NCBI RefSeq assembly: GCF_051020985.1
Contig: NC_135010.1
Location: 10,042,001-10,106,000, forward strand
Source of the DNA: Nomia melanderi
Taxonomy: Eukaryota; Arthropoda; Insecta; Hymenoptera; Halictidae
DNA length: 64,000 nt
Reading direction: 5' to 3'
The translations under genes were made by a program, and so were the position numbers. Every line of letters starts with the position of its first letter. Position 1 is the first letter of the stretch. Under the pieces are notes generated by a model that saw only the letters and a list, made by a program, of their open reading frames with translations, ran no database searches and was not told where the DNA came from. This document shows, in pieces, positions 1 through 13,320 of this stretch.

Positions 1-1566
1 ACGGTGGGAGCGTGGGCGCGCGTTTTCGGCGGAGCCGAATATCGGATCGTCGGGATCGGGAAAAACCGGCGGATCGGCGGGAGAGCTTTATTCCGTTTAG
101 TACATATTGAACGGGAGACCGCGTTATGCAAATGATACTACTACGGTCCGTGTGTTATTGCGGGATTTAATTGTATCGCGTAATAATGCGCTTTGTTTAA
201 AACGAGAAGCTATCGGTGTACATATTTCGGTGGAAATCCGGTGGTACACGGTGGCGGGCAACACGCGCGATAATTCTGAAGTGTATAAGCTCGCCCGCCG
301 CCGCTGCCCCCGCCGCCACCGACCGGCGATAACGAGTATCGATCAATTAAAGCAACGAGTGACACTTAAATATTCCGAGCTGTAATCGGGGCCGAGGCGG
401 ACTCCATTTCTCGTAATGAGAATTTAATAGCTCCGACCGAACCGGTGCGGCGGATTCGTCGCGGTCGCGCGTACATACGGTGCACACTAGCAGATACAAG
501 ATATTTTTTAAAACTCCAATTACCCGGGGCACGGCATTTCGTGATTAATAATGAGTTAATGTTATATTGGCTAAATAATAAGTTAACGATAACGCATCGA
601 CTGCGACTGTGCTCGCCGATTATCGGCTACGAGATGCTTGGAAACGATTGTAACGAGAGGATCGATATAGAGAATATAGTATTTACTAATTAATTGATAA
701 TTAGTTTTGGTATACCACTGTCGCGATGGAATAAGTGATGGATATATGGAACGTTTGGTTTTCCTGAGACTCAAGTTTTCGATCGAAGTAGGATATCGAA
801 GAGTATCGTTATTAAAGATTATTGTTAATCGGTATAATTATTTTTCTAAATGTATGTATTAAAGAATTTTACCCGGATCGATTAGGATGAAATAACTTAG
901 GAAACATGAGAGAAATCTGAATTCTCGGTACAAATTGTCTCCTCTTGGTGGAGGGTTAGCAATCGCAAAATGGCGGCACGGAAAGTCCCAGTGGCCGCAT
1001 TAAATCCGACAAAGCTTCTGGAATGCTCCGGGTGCCCGCAAATTACGATGAAAATAAAGAAACGAACGCGGCGGAGCAACGTCGGGGAACAATTTAACGT
1101 TCGCCGGAAAGAGTAAGAAAAACAGGACGTACGAAAGAAGGAGGGAGGCGCGGACAACTTCGCGACGACGCGTCGAATAAATATTCATAAGGCCGTGGTT
1201 ACCGAATAAACGGCGGACAAATGGCCGGGCGTGTCCCCGATACGCGAAACCGGTCCCGGTTTTAAACTCTATTTGTTAAAGCGTCCCATTCCGTCCGGAA
1301 TATATTGGCCGGCTGACAGATTCCTTGTGTCTGCGACGTTCGCGATGTTCAACGCGCGTCCCCCGATGCGGAAACATGAGAATGGTCCTTGACATTCAAA
1401 GATTCTGACAACTCGAACATTCGAATGTAAATATTGAACTTTTAAAAGGAAGATCCGCGGCTCGAGACGCGTCGCTTCTGAATAACTATCATTCCATCAA
1501 ATTATAATAGTTCACTTTTGTAACAAACACACAAAAACTGATTAAGATTAATATAATAGCATTATA
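1..1566. other. Non-coding stretch, no gene recognised
   Basis: Mixed GC-rich and AT-rich sequence. Open frames on both strands are short, overlap one another and lack protein-like composition. I see no RNA gene or clear repeat before the element that starts at 1567. Confidence 0.5.
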
Positions 1567-1778
1567 TTAACCCTTTGAACTCGGAAGTTTTCCACTGGAA
1601 ATATTTGAACATTTTCTAACGAGATAAAGATATTTCGTGAAACGGAGAGAAATCACACGTACGTTCGAGAACAATGCTATTTTATTTCAATATTTCTCAA
1701 ACTAAGTATAATATTAAATATCAAATTTTATAGTTTCACTGTATGTAATCAAGTCACCTGTCGAGTGCAAAGGGTTAA
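1567..1778 (+). mobile_element. Family A TTAA-bounded MITE, intact
   Basis: Starts TTAA-CCCTTTGAACTCGG and ends CGAGTGCAAAGGG-TTAA, so the ends are inverted repeats flanked by TTAA on both sides; 212 bp, AT-rich and non-coding. The interior matches the copies at 2612-3079, 6750-6948 (reverse orientation) and 62959-63182. TTAA target sites with CCC-starting ends are typical of the piggyBac superfamily. Assigning this element there is inference, because no transposase is present. Confidence 0.72.
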
Positions 1779-2611
1779 TACTAGAAAACTGCATTTAACT
1801 AAAACCGATCTAATCAGAACGACAAAAGTACATTTATCAAGATCTCTTCGGATTCATTGAAATCTATGGAGATCGACATTGATATAACAAATTCTGAAAT
1901 CACATTCTCTCTACGCTCGCGATAATCGGAAATGAAGAAATATAAAACGGATCGTTTCGACACGAGTGGGTGGTTCTAGTGTGTCCAACGTTACACTGGA
2001 GATTTTCATTGGGAAGCTATCGCGGCTTGTCGAGGCGCGATCAAAATCAAACGTCGAATTTATCGAGGACCAGCGAAGGGTTAATGAAACCTGTTTACGA
2101 TAACCGGTCTTCTTTTACATTTAGATTCACCCTGAGCCCCCGGGGCTACGTGCGGCGAATACACCGCGCGTATTCAAATATGGAAGAGGATACCGATACC
2201 CGATACATATATATGTATACATATACGTATATATTCTTTTTTTTCCAATGGAGAAGCGGCGTGGCTCGTTCCTGTATCAACGATACCCCGAATCGCGGAG
2301 TTCCACATCATTCCGGCCTTCAGAAACGAATACAGAAGTTCGAGGGAAACTGGTCCCTCGTTTCCGCGGCCGAGCGTGAAACGTGAGCGAAATCATAAAG
2401 CGGACAGCCATTTTCGAATATTAGGCCTGGCCCGAGGGGAAATCGTTCCACGGATCCTTGAATAGCTCAATTCGCGAGACAGTTGTCCGGAAAACGGATT
2501 CGACTCTCGAATCCGACGATTTTCCTTTCCCTCCTCGATTTTGTTTCGTCGCCGACACGACACTTTCGTGTTCCGCCGCGATCTTTCAACGATTCCGTAG
2601 GATTCGAGGGA
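1779..2611. other. Non-coding stretch with short TA/CA microsatellite
   Basis: Apart from an AT-alternating tract near 2203-2235 (ATATATATG/TATACATATACG) followed by a T run, I see nothing definable. A 138-codon plus-strand frame crosses the microsatellite and looks random. Confidence 0.45.
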
Positions 2612-3079
2612 TTAACCCTTCGCGCTCCGAAAGTTGCTCCCCGGAAATGCTCAAGGCTTTCTCATTGGATATAGATGACGCTTCTTAAACAGTTAACTGT
2701 GGAATTTAGTTGGGAAAACCGTTATGCGCGCGATAAAAAAAATGGAGCGTGTACTCGAACGCAGGACGAATGCACGTAGAATATATTTTAATGAAAGATC
2801 AAAGCGAAACAAAGAATTACATGTTGATGTGAAAAAATAAAGAATTCATCGCTGAAAGAATTCGTATCATGTCAAGCTTTACGAGGACGTGTCCACAGTT
2901 AACTGGTTAAAACTAATTTAACGAGCAATCGCGCGTAAATTAAGGAACGAAGCTGTTTTATTCGAATCTTTGGCATATTGATGTATTATACAAAGATTAT
3001 CATGAAACATCAAATTTTATTATTTTCTATCTATTAAATCAAGTGACCACTGAGTGGCCATTGGAGGGCAAAAGGTTAA
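2612..3079 (+). mobile_element. Family A MITE interrupted by a nested family B element
   Basis: The left end TTAA-CCCTTCGCGCTCCGAAAG and right end GAGGGCAAAAGG-TTAA are family A ends. The left flank (2612-2684) and right flank (2911-3079) each align with the matching half of the intact copy at 1567-1778: the left halves share the segment around GGAAAT, and the right halves share ATCAAATTTTAT and the AATCAAGTGACC-type stretch. The intervening 2685-2910 is a separate TTAA-bounded element, which explains the length of 468 bp against about 212 bp. Confidence 0.7.
2685..2910 (-). mobile_element. Family B TTAA-bounded MITE, nested
   Basis: Bounded by TTAA at 2685-2688 and 2907-2910, with inverted ends built on AACCAGTTAACTGTGG. 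The reverse complement aligns along its length with the copy at 25597-25778, sharing the ATTCTTTCAGCGATGAAT stretch and the ATGTAATT..TTTGTTTCG/TTCG run. It sits inside a family A element, so it inserted later. Non-coding and without transposase. Confidence 0.72.
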
Positions 3080-6000
3080 ACTGAACTTCGATACACTAGA
3101 ACCACCATTAACCAAAATTTACGATCTAAATCATTTAGATCTTCGGTTATTCATGAACTCGATAATTCAGTATCTTAGATAATATCTCGAGATACGTACG
3201 ATCGAATTATGCACAATTCAATTTTGACTAAATCGGATTATCGAGTTTTTACTGTACATTATTACCGTAACAATTCCACTGTTATTCCATTGTAATGCAA
3301 TCTAGTATTATTCTATCGTATCTATTCTTTTCTTCCTATTACTGTGGTTCGCCTACCTGTTCTCTCTTATTCCAGCTTATTACTATAATTCGTTGCATTA
3401 ATACACAGAAAATAATGTTATGCATTATATATATTATGTTATATCCTACATTACTTCGAATATATCGTAAATAATGGCGGAACGAAAAATCGATCGAGCG
3501 TCGTCAACGACCGTGGCGCGAAAAACGTGTAAGTGGCGCGCACCGTTCCTCGTTTCCGACGATAATAACCGTGTAAAGCGACGCAACTGACCGTCTCCCA
3601 CCTCTTATTTCCACTTATCACGTTATCTTCTTTCCCATTACACGTTCTTTCCGCGCCACGTCCTATTGTTATTGTCGCTACTTAACGCCGCGCCTCGGCA
3701 TGGCAGTCAGTCGGCTAGCCCGCTGTTTCCGCTACTTTGCCAGTAGTTTCCACCCTCTGGAATTGCGCTTTTATTGGCCCGCGAAATTCGATGTCGCTTC
3801 GTGTTCGCCTTCACGCCTCCCTTTCCTGCTTCCTCGTTAACGATTCCTTCGTTCCTTTAGCTTCGGGTGATCGAAGATTTCGAGAATTGGACAGAACCAC
3901 CATTGAACGTCTCCAATGCGTTCCTGGTGCGAGGCTGTTTAATCTTCGAAGAACCTGCCAAGCTACTTCTATAATCCTACAAGAAATTAAACAATTTCAC
4001 ATCTGTGTATTCTCAAAGGAATCACTATTTCTATGAACAAATTCCGATTGCCCTAACGTTGATCCTCCAGAGATCTCTCTAAACACGTTATGAAACAAAG
4101 AAAACGAATTTAACGAAGACAAAATCACATATAAACGGAAGAAATCCCTGTCAAGCATCCTGGCGTCTAACAATCCCAGTTCTTCCACTCTCCTTCATAT
4201 TTCACGTTCCATTACAGCTGACAAACGAACAATTAAAAGCGCCTGGAGAAAACCGCGATCACAGGCGACCGCGGGCAAAACTATTAACGATTGCGACGGA
4301 AATTGGCCAAGTTTAATTTCCCGGATAAACGTGCCCGTCAGCCGTCGCCGGGAAGTGGAAAAATGGATCGAGCCATTGTCGCTTATTACGCGAAATGGAA
4401 TCGCGCGAGTGAACAAGAAGAATGGAAGCGACGGTCGCCGGCCAACGTGGAATATGGACTCGTTACGATCGTCTCGAACGTTTTCGGAACGCGTCCGCGC
4501 GATGGGGAGAGGGTGAAAGGTGCCACAGCGTATCCGTCGCACCCTCTGGCCGCCGACCCCCCGATGGGGCGAGCGTCTTCCCCATTTACGTGTCACCGAT
4601 TCGCATCGCTGAGTCGCGCCGATTCGTTCCGCACATGTGTCCGCATCTAATGTCCCTGGCACCGTGAAAGCTGCTTAACGCGATGATCGATATCCTTTCT
4701 CTCTTCCTTCCCTGTCCGCCGAACGATACATCACTGGATGTACGAGGAATTTGGCACGCGGAGGAAGAAGTTAACGTTCTCTGCGGATGTCGTCTTTATG
4801 GCCACTTCGAACGGTTTTCAAAATGTTTCGGATTGTATCGCGAGTATAAATAATTATTGAATGGTACTACCCGACACTTTGGCTCGTTTATTATCGACGA
4901 TCGAGTAAATCGTTTAGCATAGGTTTTAATATTCTGATTGTATACTGTGAGTCATTTAATACTTTGTGGTATTTCCTCAACGCGCCTATTGCTTATGAAT
5001 AACTGCGGATCTTTAAGCGAATTTCAGTTTAAGAATATAATTGGAGAAATAGAATTATAATAAGAAACTAGGTTTGTCAACAATTCTTCCTAGACTTCGA
5101 ACGTTTTGTATACTTTATCGCGAATGTGCTACACAATTCATCGCGTTCAAATTTCCCATGAATACCCAGAGATTCGCTCTCTGCTAATTAACAACCATTT
5201 AACAGTCGTTTTAATGTTCACGACCGGAACAGCTGCGCGAAAACGAACGATTCCCGGTGCGCGGCGGACGTACCGATCCACGCAGCCGGACGGGGACGCT
5301 CTTCGAGGATGTACCTGGACATGTCCGGAACAATGGCCCCAGAATTTTAAAGACGGAACAGGAGACGAGCGTTTCCTCCGTTCGCGTGTCCCGTGAATTT
5401 TTTAGCACGGCACGGGAGCTAATTAACGGACTCTCGGGCGGCGCTGCAAGACTATACGCCGCAGTAAAATTTGTAGAAGTAATTAATAGGCCGCATCGAG
5501 CCCCGGAAGCTCGGGAGTTCGGTTCTATTTTAGCAGTGGGTTTTCGTGGGACCGGCTAAAGCTGGATTTACGACGCGGACATGTTTAGGAACGTTGGGGG
5601 TGAATCTTGCCGCGCGGCGAGGACGTCGGAGGATCGTTTAGGTGTTTCTTCTCGTGAATTATCGATGCTCCCGAATGTTATTTCGAGATGCTGCTGTTTA
5701 AAGCATTATTGTCTCTCCGTTGCTGAACAAGATTTTTTAAAGCATCACAGTACTTTCGGAAACCTGTATTCTATATAGAAATCTTAACTACTGGGTCTGT
5801 AGAAAACTGTAAATCAATCGTTCATTGTTTATATAATTTAACTACGGTTTTATAATAGTTGTAAGTAAAATAAATGTGAAGTATCTAATGTAACATTCGT
5901 TATCAAACGGTTAGCGGTACGATGCTATTCAGAAACACGAGTGATCGTACATCTAAAAGTCTTTTGTCGTGTGGATGTCACACTGAAAAATTATTTCTAT

Positions 6001-6749
6001 AACTCATCCATTCTACTGGTCGTTATTTTACCTCATTCACAATCTATAAAAGCAATTATTCATTCGCGCGAGGTTCCTCGGAAGAAGGAAGTTTATCGTT
6101 AATCGATGGAACACTTTCAGCGAACAAAATCGAAGCGTTATCGGAAAAGTAACCGCGCGTTTACGCGAAATAGAATCGTATCACGGCGGCGTGCGGCCAG
6201 CCTGAAAATAATTCACGTCCCGCGGGAGCCCTCCGGCAAAATTACCACGCCCAGCCGAAGTATTAAACTTGTTAAGATATTTAGAGCTCTATGGAGATTC
6301 GCCGTGAATTTATGGCGGCGTACGCACACGGAGGCCTGCGTAAAATTTCAAGACCGCCGCGAAACTTGATAAAAAAGCTCGCGACGCGTTACACGGGGCG
6401 ACGGGGTCACGCGGATTCTCTCGGAGGACGGCCGCGCGAGGGACTCGTTGCTTGGAAACGAGAAACCTTGACCAGTTCTTGCTCACCTGGAAATTTCAAT
6501 TTTCATCGGGTAACTTCGAAGCAATGCTGATTGAAACCATCTTTTAACACATTTCTGCACACTCTTAGTTTTGAAATCGTGCCCAGAAACACAGTTTTTT
6601 TAAAAATTGTTTGTTTCGACTTGTTTAGATCATGAAGAATCGTACAGAAAATTAACTCACGTGTTGTCTACTGTTAAGTCATTTTTGTGCAATGTGTTAG
6701 TGAAGAATAAACAAATGAATGCATTAATACAGTCCGTAGACTTGAATGT
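3080..6749. other. Non-coding stretch, no gene recognised
   Basis: AT-rich 3080-3480 and 5760-6060, GC-richer in between. Near 3100-3115 a CACTAGAACCACC string resembles a family C terminus without a visible partner. The 155-codon minus-strand frame at 4195-4662 overlaps several plus-strand frames in the same GC-rich patch and has no recognisable domain. Confidence 0.45.
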
Positions 6750-6948
6750 TCAACCCTTTGCACTCGGGAGGTGACTCTAAGTCACCATTCGATTTAATTG
6801 ACAAAATTACAAAGTGTTGTATTTAACAGTAAGTTTTGTATAATGCATCGCTATGTGAGATACTTCTATAAAATAGCTTTGTTTCTTGATGTCTCATCAA
6901 AAAGTGTCGAACGTTTCTAGTGAAAAACTTCCGAGTGCAAAGGGTTGA
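6750..6948 (-). mobile_element. Family A MITE
   Basis: Inverted ends CCCTTTGCACTCGG and CCGAGTGCAAAGGG, with target sites decayed to TCAA and TTGA. In reverse complement the interior matches the 1567 copy (AAGTTTTTCACTAGAAA.., then the AT-rich core ending at the AAGTCACC-type stretch). 199 bp and non-coding. Confidence 0.72.
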
Positions 6949-7086
6949 CTATATCTGATCACCCTCTAGAATTATTAGAACAGCCTATTTTCGAAGTTAT
7001 CAGACAGTGATTATAATGGTGGAATTAGAAAATAAGAATTGATAATAAATTATAATATAGTACATAATATATTACGGTAGAACTGT

Positions 7087-7340
7087 TTAACCCTTTGGGT
7101 GCTGTATACTTCTGCTATGGACGGAATATTTTGTTGCCCATCTGAGGATTGATAAATTATGTTAATTCATAAACTTAAGTAAGTTGTAATTAAATTGTTA
7201 CTGTGATTCCTTAATTTCATCAAATCGAATGGTGCCAAGAAACGCATACATTAATCGCATACACTTAGAATTGTCGCCATCCTGTGAAATTAAAAAGATC
7301 GAGGGACGCATATATACGCCCGCAGCACTCAAAGGGTTAA
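7087..7340. mobile_element. Family A-like MITE, divergent subfamily
   Basis: TTAA-CCCTTTGGGTGCTGTATAC at the left and GCAGCACTCAAAGGG-TTAA at the right make a perfect TTAA-bounded inverted pair, 254 bp long. The terminal CCCTTTG is shared with family A, but the next bases (GTGCTG) and the interior differ, so this is a separate subfamily. No second copy was found in the window. Confidence 0.62.
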
Positions 7341-8034
7341 AAATATTTCCCTTGTTCCTATACAGTTCAGTATCACTCATTTACAATCGCCGTTGCACGA
7401 ACGTTGCTAGTTGCTGCCCCAGTTCCGTCCAGAAGCATCATCATCGAGAACGTTGAAGAGGATGCGCCTGCAGTTCCCCGCGGAACGCTGCGTATTCGAA
7501 AGAACCACGGTTCCAATAAATAGGAGCAGGATATCCGATGGAAATTCGTCGATCGGTGAACCCATTCCCGGCGGATTCGATCGGGAGTAATAAAGGCGGC
7601 GAGAAAGAGCTACGAAAGAGGTAAAAATGAAGGCTCGGCGGGTAGGAAATTTACGACGATCAAGGATCCCCGCGATACACGGCGTAAAAATGGGCAACGA
7701 GGAAGAAATTGAATAATCTAATAACACGTAGAGGACGACGAAAATAAAATGGACTTGACCCGGCTGGATGTGGAAGGCCGACGCAGGGGTGGGGGTAACT
7801 GTATTGCCGGGTGGAGTCCCTTCTCCTTTTTTTATCGACGCCGCGTTCTTCCTGTGCACGCTTATGGGAACCTGCGTCCGACTAACCGGGGGAACTGGTG
7901 CAATAAGAATCGAACGAGTTAGGAGAAGCAAATTGAAAAATTTAATAGCGTATCGGGAACGACCATGATACTGCCGCCGTCTCTACCCTGGAATCCTGTT
8001 TTGCGAAACGTTCTGTTGCGCCAGCCCTCACCAG

Positions 8035-8055
8035 CCCCCCCCCCCCCCCCCCCCC
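8035..8055 (+). repeat. Homopolymer run of 21 C
   Basis: An uninterrupted run of 21 cytosines in a GC-rich context. Such runs are prone to length error in sequencing and to slippage, so the exact length is uncertain. Confidence 0.95.
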
Positions 8056-11000
8056 GCCACCCCTGCCGCCACGACCACCGACGTCCGCGCGAACGGAGAG
8101 TGCCGTAAAAATAATGAAAATCAAACGCAGCAACTTTATAATTATCCTCTGTCATATACAGGATAACTGGAAAAAGAGGACGGCCGCAGAGGCTCCGAGT
8201 GTATCCTGTTTAAACCGGAACACGTTCGCAGGCAAATTGTTTTTCAGCTCCGTTCGTTCTCCCGTTCGTCCCGTGATATTTCCACTGTAATAGACGCCGA
8301 ACGTTTTCTGTGAATCTTAGTCTCGATCGTTCGGTAGGAATCATTGTCGACAGACGCCGGATTCTTCCAATGATCTGAATAAGTGCGTCTAACAGGTTCC
8401 CAAGTTTCGGTGCTAAAACGCTTAGCTTCATTGATACACGTGATTCATATGGAAAATCAGAAGCTTAATAATCGCACGATTCAAACTCAATCCTTGATAA
8501 ACAATATTATAACATCCATCAATTCCTTCCATAAAACCATCAACCTTGCGATCGAAGGATTCTCACCAGAAACGTTAACGAACGAAAACCCATCAATCAA
8601 GAAACCAAACGCCCATTTCAGTACTCCATACCTCGATACTATACAAAGCTGCACACTACACGGCAAACCCCACGACGCCCCTATATCAAATGAAATACCG
8701 CTTAGCAGTCACTTCCCAAGTGCAAAGGGTTAATCGTTTCAACTAATGAACAGCTAAAACACGACTACCAGGAAGAAGATCCTCGCGCAGCGACTTGATC
8801 AGCCCTAACCAAGAAGCCCGCCAGCCTCATCCCCGAATTCTTTCGAGCCCCTTTCGAAGACGGCTCGGTAATCGACACGATCCGCAACGTGCCAAACGCA
8901 CGGCCACGCTCTGTTCACGGCGCGAAGGTTAATCAATTCCAGACGCGGCGTCGCGTCGTTTCCGCAGACTTAATTCGTGCTCCGCTGGTGCACGGAACGG
9001 GCCCCTCGCCAGCCTTCCCCATTATTATCCGACGTTACGGCGGAGGGTGGTAGGAGGCCGCGCCACAAGGGAGTCTGATGCCTTCCGCGGGTTGCCTTCC
9101 AAGGACGAGGCAAGACCAACGCGTCCGTGGCTGCTTCTGCTGTTCACCATCCACCCCTCGGCCGCGCGCGGCTCTCAGAATCCAACCTCCTTCTATTTCC
9201 GAGGCCCGGGCTTCGTTGTAGCAACTTTGTTCTCCGGAGAAATTCCCCGTAGCGCTATCTACATATTTGATGTCACCTCGTCCACTCCGCTAATGCTTCT
9301 CGTTAGAAACTTACCGCTTACCCGCGACCTACGACCCGTGCGGTTTCTCCGGCTCTGTCTTCCTCGCGCGTCCATCCCTCTACCTCCGGCTTCCTCGTCC
9401 GCCGTGGACACTGGGGCTGCTCGGATTCTACAGAGCTCGGAACTCGGACCCGTTGTCCGTGAAAGGACAGCCTTTCTACGGCGCCCGCGGGTCAAAGCTG
9501 TAGTTCTTCATGTTTTCGCTACTGGCGTACGGTTCATCAGTGTCTGGGCACTGGAGCGGCGTTTTTAGAGCCTTGAAACTGTTTCGGGAAGGACTTAGGG
9601 TTTAAAGTAGTAGGCTTGGATGAGTTTTGAGCATTGAGTGGGATTTCGAGTTTTCGTTTGACGTGCCATGGGTAGCTAAACGTTTAGCACTGAAAGGGAT
9701 TGCAATGAGATGTGAGTTGGAATTTGTTGCGTTCGGCTCTTTGGGGATGTAGAACTTGGAGCTTTTGAATCTTTTTGGTAGATGCTGATGGAATCTTGAA
9801 GACTGGGGTTATTGTTTAATACTTTAGCTACCAGTGAGCTATATAATGGAATAAGAGTTTTTAAAAGCAAACGTGTAAGTTGATCAGAAGCTGCAGGTTG
9901 GTAGGTGACTTCCCCATGAGTACCAAGTGTAACGAGACACCGCATCAACGCGAAAATGATCCCAGTGTAACGGTAGCCGTGGCACGGAGCTAAGAAGCAC
10001 GGGGACGATTTCAATTTTATTCAATTGTCCACGGAACGGATCAGTTTACCTTGCCCTCCTCCCTGAACGTATTTCCTGTTACACCACGAAAATATTTCGG
10101 CGCGACACGGTCATAGGCCTCGGTCGTTATTAAGTAGCACGCCAGTCGATGACTCTCCCCTTTAACCGGCCGGATGCGAGCGTGTACATCGGCGATAATA
10201 ATTTATTTCCCGAGGAACGGTTCATTCAAAATTCATTGCGCTGCAACGGAAATGGAAAAGGTGGAAACATTTTAATGGATTGCCCCTCCGCCCATCAGCT
10301 GCATTTTTAATCTAATTCGTCCGCGTGCTGCGTCCCGTAAATTAGAGAAAATTAATTTGTTCCGGGACGGAGGATCGAAAGGGAAGATCGTTACTTTACA
10401 ACATTAATTAAAACCGTTGTAAAATCTAGCCCCAGCCCGCGAGACCTTTCAGCAGTCGCTTTTTAATCATCCCCCCGACTTACCGAGCGTTTCTATGTAT
10501 ACACATAGACCGGCAACCGGTGACTTTCGGAATTCCTCGCGAGCTTCAGCGCGCATTCGCTGCATCGCTAAATTAACTCGTGCCTGCGATCTTTGTAACT
10601 CGTCGCTGCAATTCCATTACTCTCGCAGAGGAAACAGATGGAAAGAACAATGACTCGCAGCTCTCTTAAGCCTTTCACCGACAATTCCATTTCCTACCGC
10701 AAAATTTCTCATTTCCCCTCGAAAATTTGATAAAATCATCCGATCGTTTCTAAACACTCTCGCGTCGACTTCCACTTCAACGATAATTCAACAACATAGG
10801 CCATACAAAAATACTACAGTTCTAACGAACACTAACACTTCGATTCCCAATACACCACTCAAAACGAATACTTCTCAAATTCATCACTGCCCGTTACCAA
10901 ACACCCTTGCACCTATAACGAAAGCAGAATGAACCAAAATTCACCGAAACGGCCGCGGAATTTCGCGAATTCTCCGCGTTCCCCTATAAATTCCGAATGT

Positions 11001-12924
11001 CCTTTCCCGGCCAGTGCAGCGATGGCACCCGAAAAGTTGCTCCCCGCTTTAAGGGGGTTAATCCGAGGGCCGGAGTCGCGGACAGAAGTGGTCACTGGTA
11101 GAGAGATAGAATAGCGGAACACTTCCGTGGTGTTCCATTAATCAACCGGTTAGCGAATGATAATGGCGATTATTTCCCGGGGACGAGGACTTACAATCAG
11201 CCGGGGTGAACGGTCGCGGCCCGTTACGTCGGTATTACTAACCGGGGAATAACGTCTAATCCAAAGTTGCCGGACCAGATAGCGGAATTAGTTAATATGT
11301 AAAGCAGTCGTGGCCGGAAATTTCCGGCTCGGATTCTCCGGCTGTGCCCCAGCCGTGCTCTCCACTTTTCCCGTGATTTTGTTTGCATTTTAACGTTCAT
11401 CGCCCCTCCCGCCCTCTCGCCCTGACTCCGCACCCCGTGCCCAATGTTCTCGAACACGAGCGGCGGTCGGTCGTTAAAAATGAAACCCAGTTACTCGGGC
11501 AAACGTTACACCGCGAGTATTTAACTATACATTAATCCAACGGTTCGCGGGATGTTTTTCGGTTACTCGCGCCCCCGACACCCTTTCCCCCACGTTTGTT
11601 TGGTCTACGCAAGAAATTCGTTATTAATGGTTATACGCGTGGAACCCGGCCGGATGTTTTCGAATCTCACGTTTCCACGGTGCTCGAATGTTCTATTGTT
11701 CTTCGTGGATTTGTTTGTTGAAGGGCCGGTGTTTATTTTCCATAGTTTCGCCGGTTTCCGGGGGCATTTTCATTCCCGCTCGATTTTCGCGATTTCGTCG
11801 CGGAATATTCGGTGTTGCGCGTTGGTACATTATGATTTTCTTGCGATCGTTAATGTATCTTGCGTGTTTTCGTTGTGCATCGTTGTCGATGGCTCCCGCG
11901 AGTTACGTTGTCTTGTTCGTCCGAAAGGAAAAGATGGAAGATAGTTTTAATCTGTCTAAAAGTAGTTATCTTGTGAACTGGGGTATCCCGTTAATTAAAA
12001 GAAAAAGATACGGCTGTATATTTTATCCGTCGCGAAGAGTTTCCTTTCACGGTTCCGTTTCTCTATTCAAGAAACCTAATTAAACGGATCAGGGGGAATC
12101 CATCTTATCTATAAAGATCGCAGTCACGGTGGTACTTCAACTTTTTCAAGGCGGAACTTTGTGTCGGCTGGCAGCATCAGAAGGACGTTGATTAATACGG
12201 GAAAATTGGTTGGAAAACAAATTTTTTTTAATATATCCCTTACATACGTATACACTAACTTTGCCATCAATAATTAACCAAGGAACAAAAAATTCCCAAT
12301 TTATCTACATCCGCGTTCACTTCAGAGCACAATAGATAAAAAATATAGCATTCCACTTGAAGACGAAGTAACCGAAAATTGATTAACTAAATATTGTACA
12401 AGTTAACACTAGATTTACTAATATATTCTACACATTATTCTATCGTTCCTAAAAAGCTACGTTCATCTACATAAACCGCGAAAATTGTAGCTTCAAAGCC
12501 AGACTATTTCAATTGGTGTTCGCGTAATTGCACGAATCAAAGTCTACTTGAACCGTCACTAAATACTGTTTAAAACATTCAATATCCGTCAAATTAACAA
12601 GCTCCGTAAACTTAGTATTAATACAAAATTTATCAAACACATAAAGTTTCCGTTTCAACCCCTGCAACGAGTCTCCATCGTCGCAGAAAACCAACAGTCG
12701 CTCCGTCGTTCCATCCCCTGGTCAGAACTAGCGGTCATCTCCCTCGAAAACGATCCTATCGGAAAACTCGGTCGAACGCGGCGCGCGCGCGAGAATTCCC
12801 TCGTTCGCGGGTCGGCTCGCAATTAGCGCGAATTCGCTCGCGCGGCGCGGGCGGACGTGAAAAGTGTTCACGTGGGGTGTCGAAACGGCCTGGGAGGTAG
12901 GCGGCGGTAAAGGGGCGACACGGA

Positions 12925-13320
12925 ACACGCACAGGGGGTGAAGAACAGACAACGAGGGGACGAAGAAGAGAGAAAACGGGGAAACACGGAGAGAAAGAGT
13001 GAAAGAGAGAGAGGGAGAAGCTGATAGGATGAGGCAAGTGGCTGGTACCGCGCGCTGAATCAAACTAAGCGTAACGTTTTGGGGTTACGCGAGGGGTGAA
13101 GTGTAACGAGAGTGAAGCCGGCGGGGAAGTGAAAGGGATGAAAGAGGGCGAAGAGGGCGAAACACGGGAGTCGGTGAAGTATGGGAGCCGGAAAGGGGAT
13201 GCTCCTCTCAGCAGATTCACCCGTAAGACCGAGGTAAAGCCGCGAGGGGTGAAAATCAGCTGGGGTGGGAAGGAAGCTGGAAGAAGGAGACTTTCGGCAT
13301 CAGTCGAGGTGGCCGAATCG
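12925..13320 (+). repeat. Purine-rich tract
   Basis: Plus strand strongly enriched in A and G (runs such as GAAGAAGAGAGAAAACGGGG and AAAGAGAGAGAGGGAGAAG), broken near 13030-13090 by mixed sequence. The encoded frames on both strands are low-complexity. I read it as simple-sequence DNA, not a gene. Confidence 0.6.

Noticed and set aside
7407..7931. 174-codon minus-strand frame with hydrophobic patches
   Set aside because: No recognisable family. It overlaps a plus-strand frame, and the hydrophobicity follows base composition.
9047..9568. 173-codon plus-strand frame
   Set aside because: Composition looks random, frames on the opposite strand overlap, and no start context, exon border or domain can be seen.
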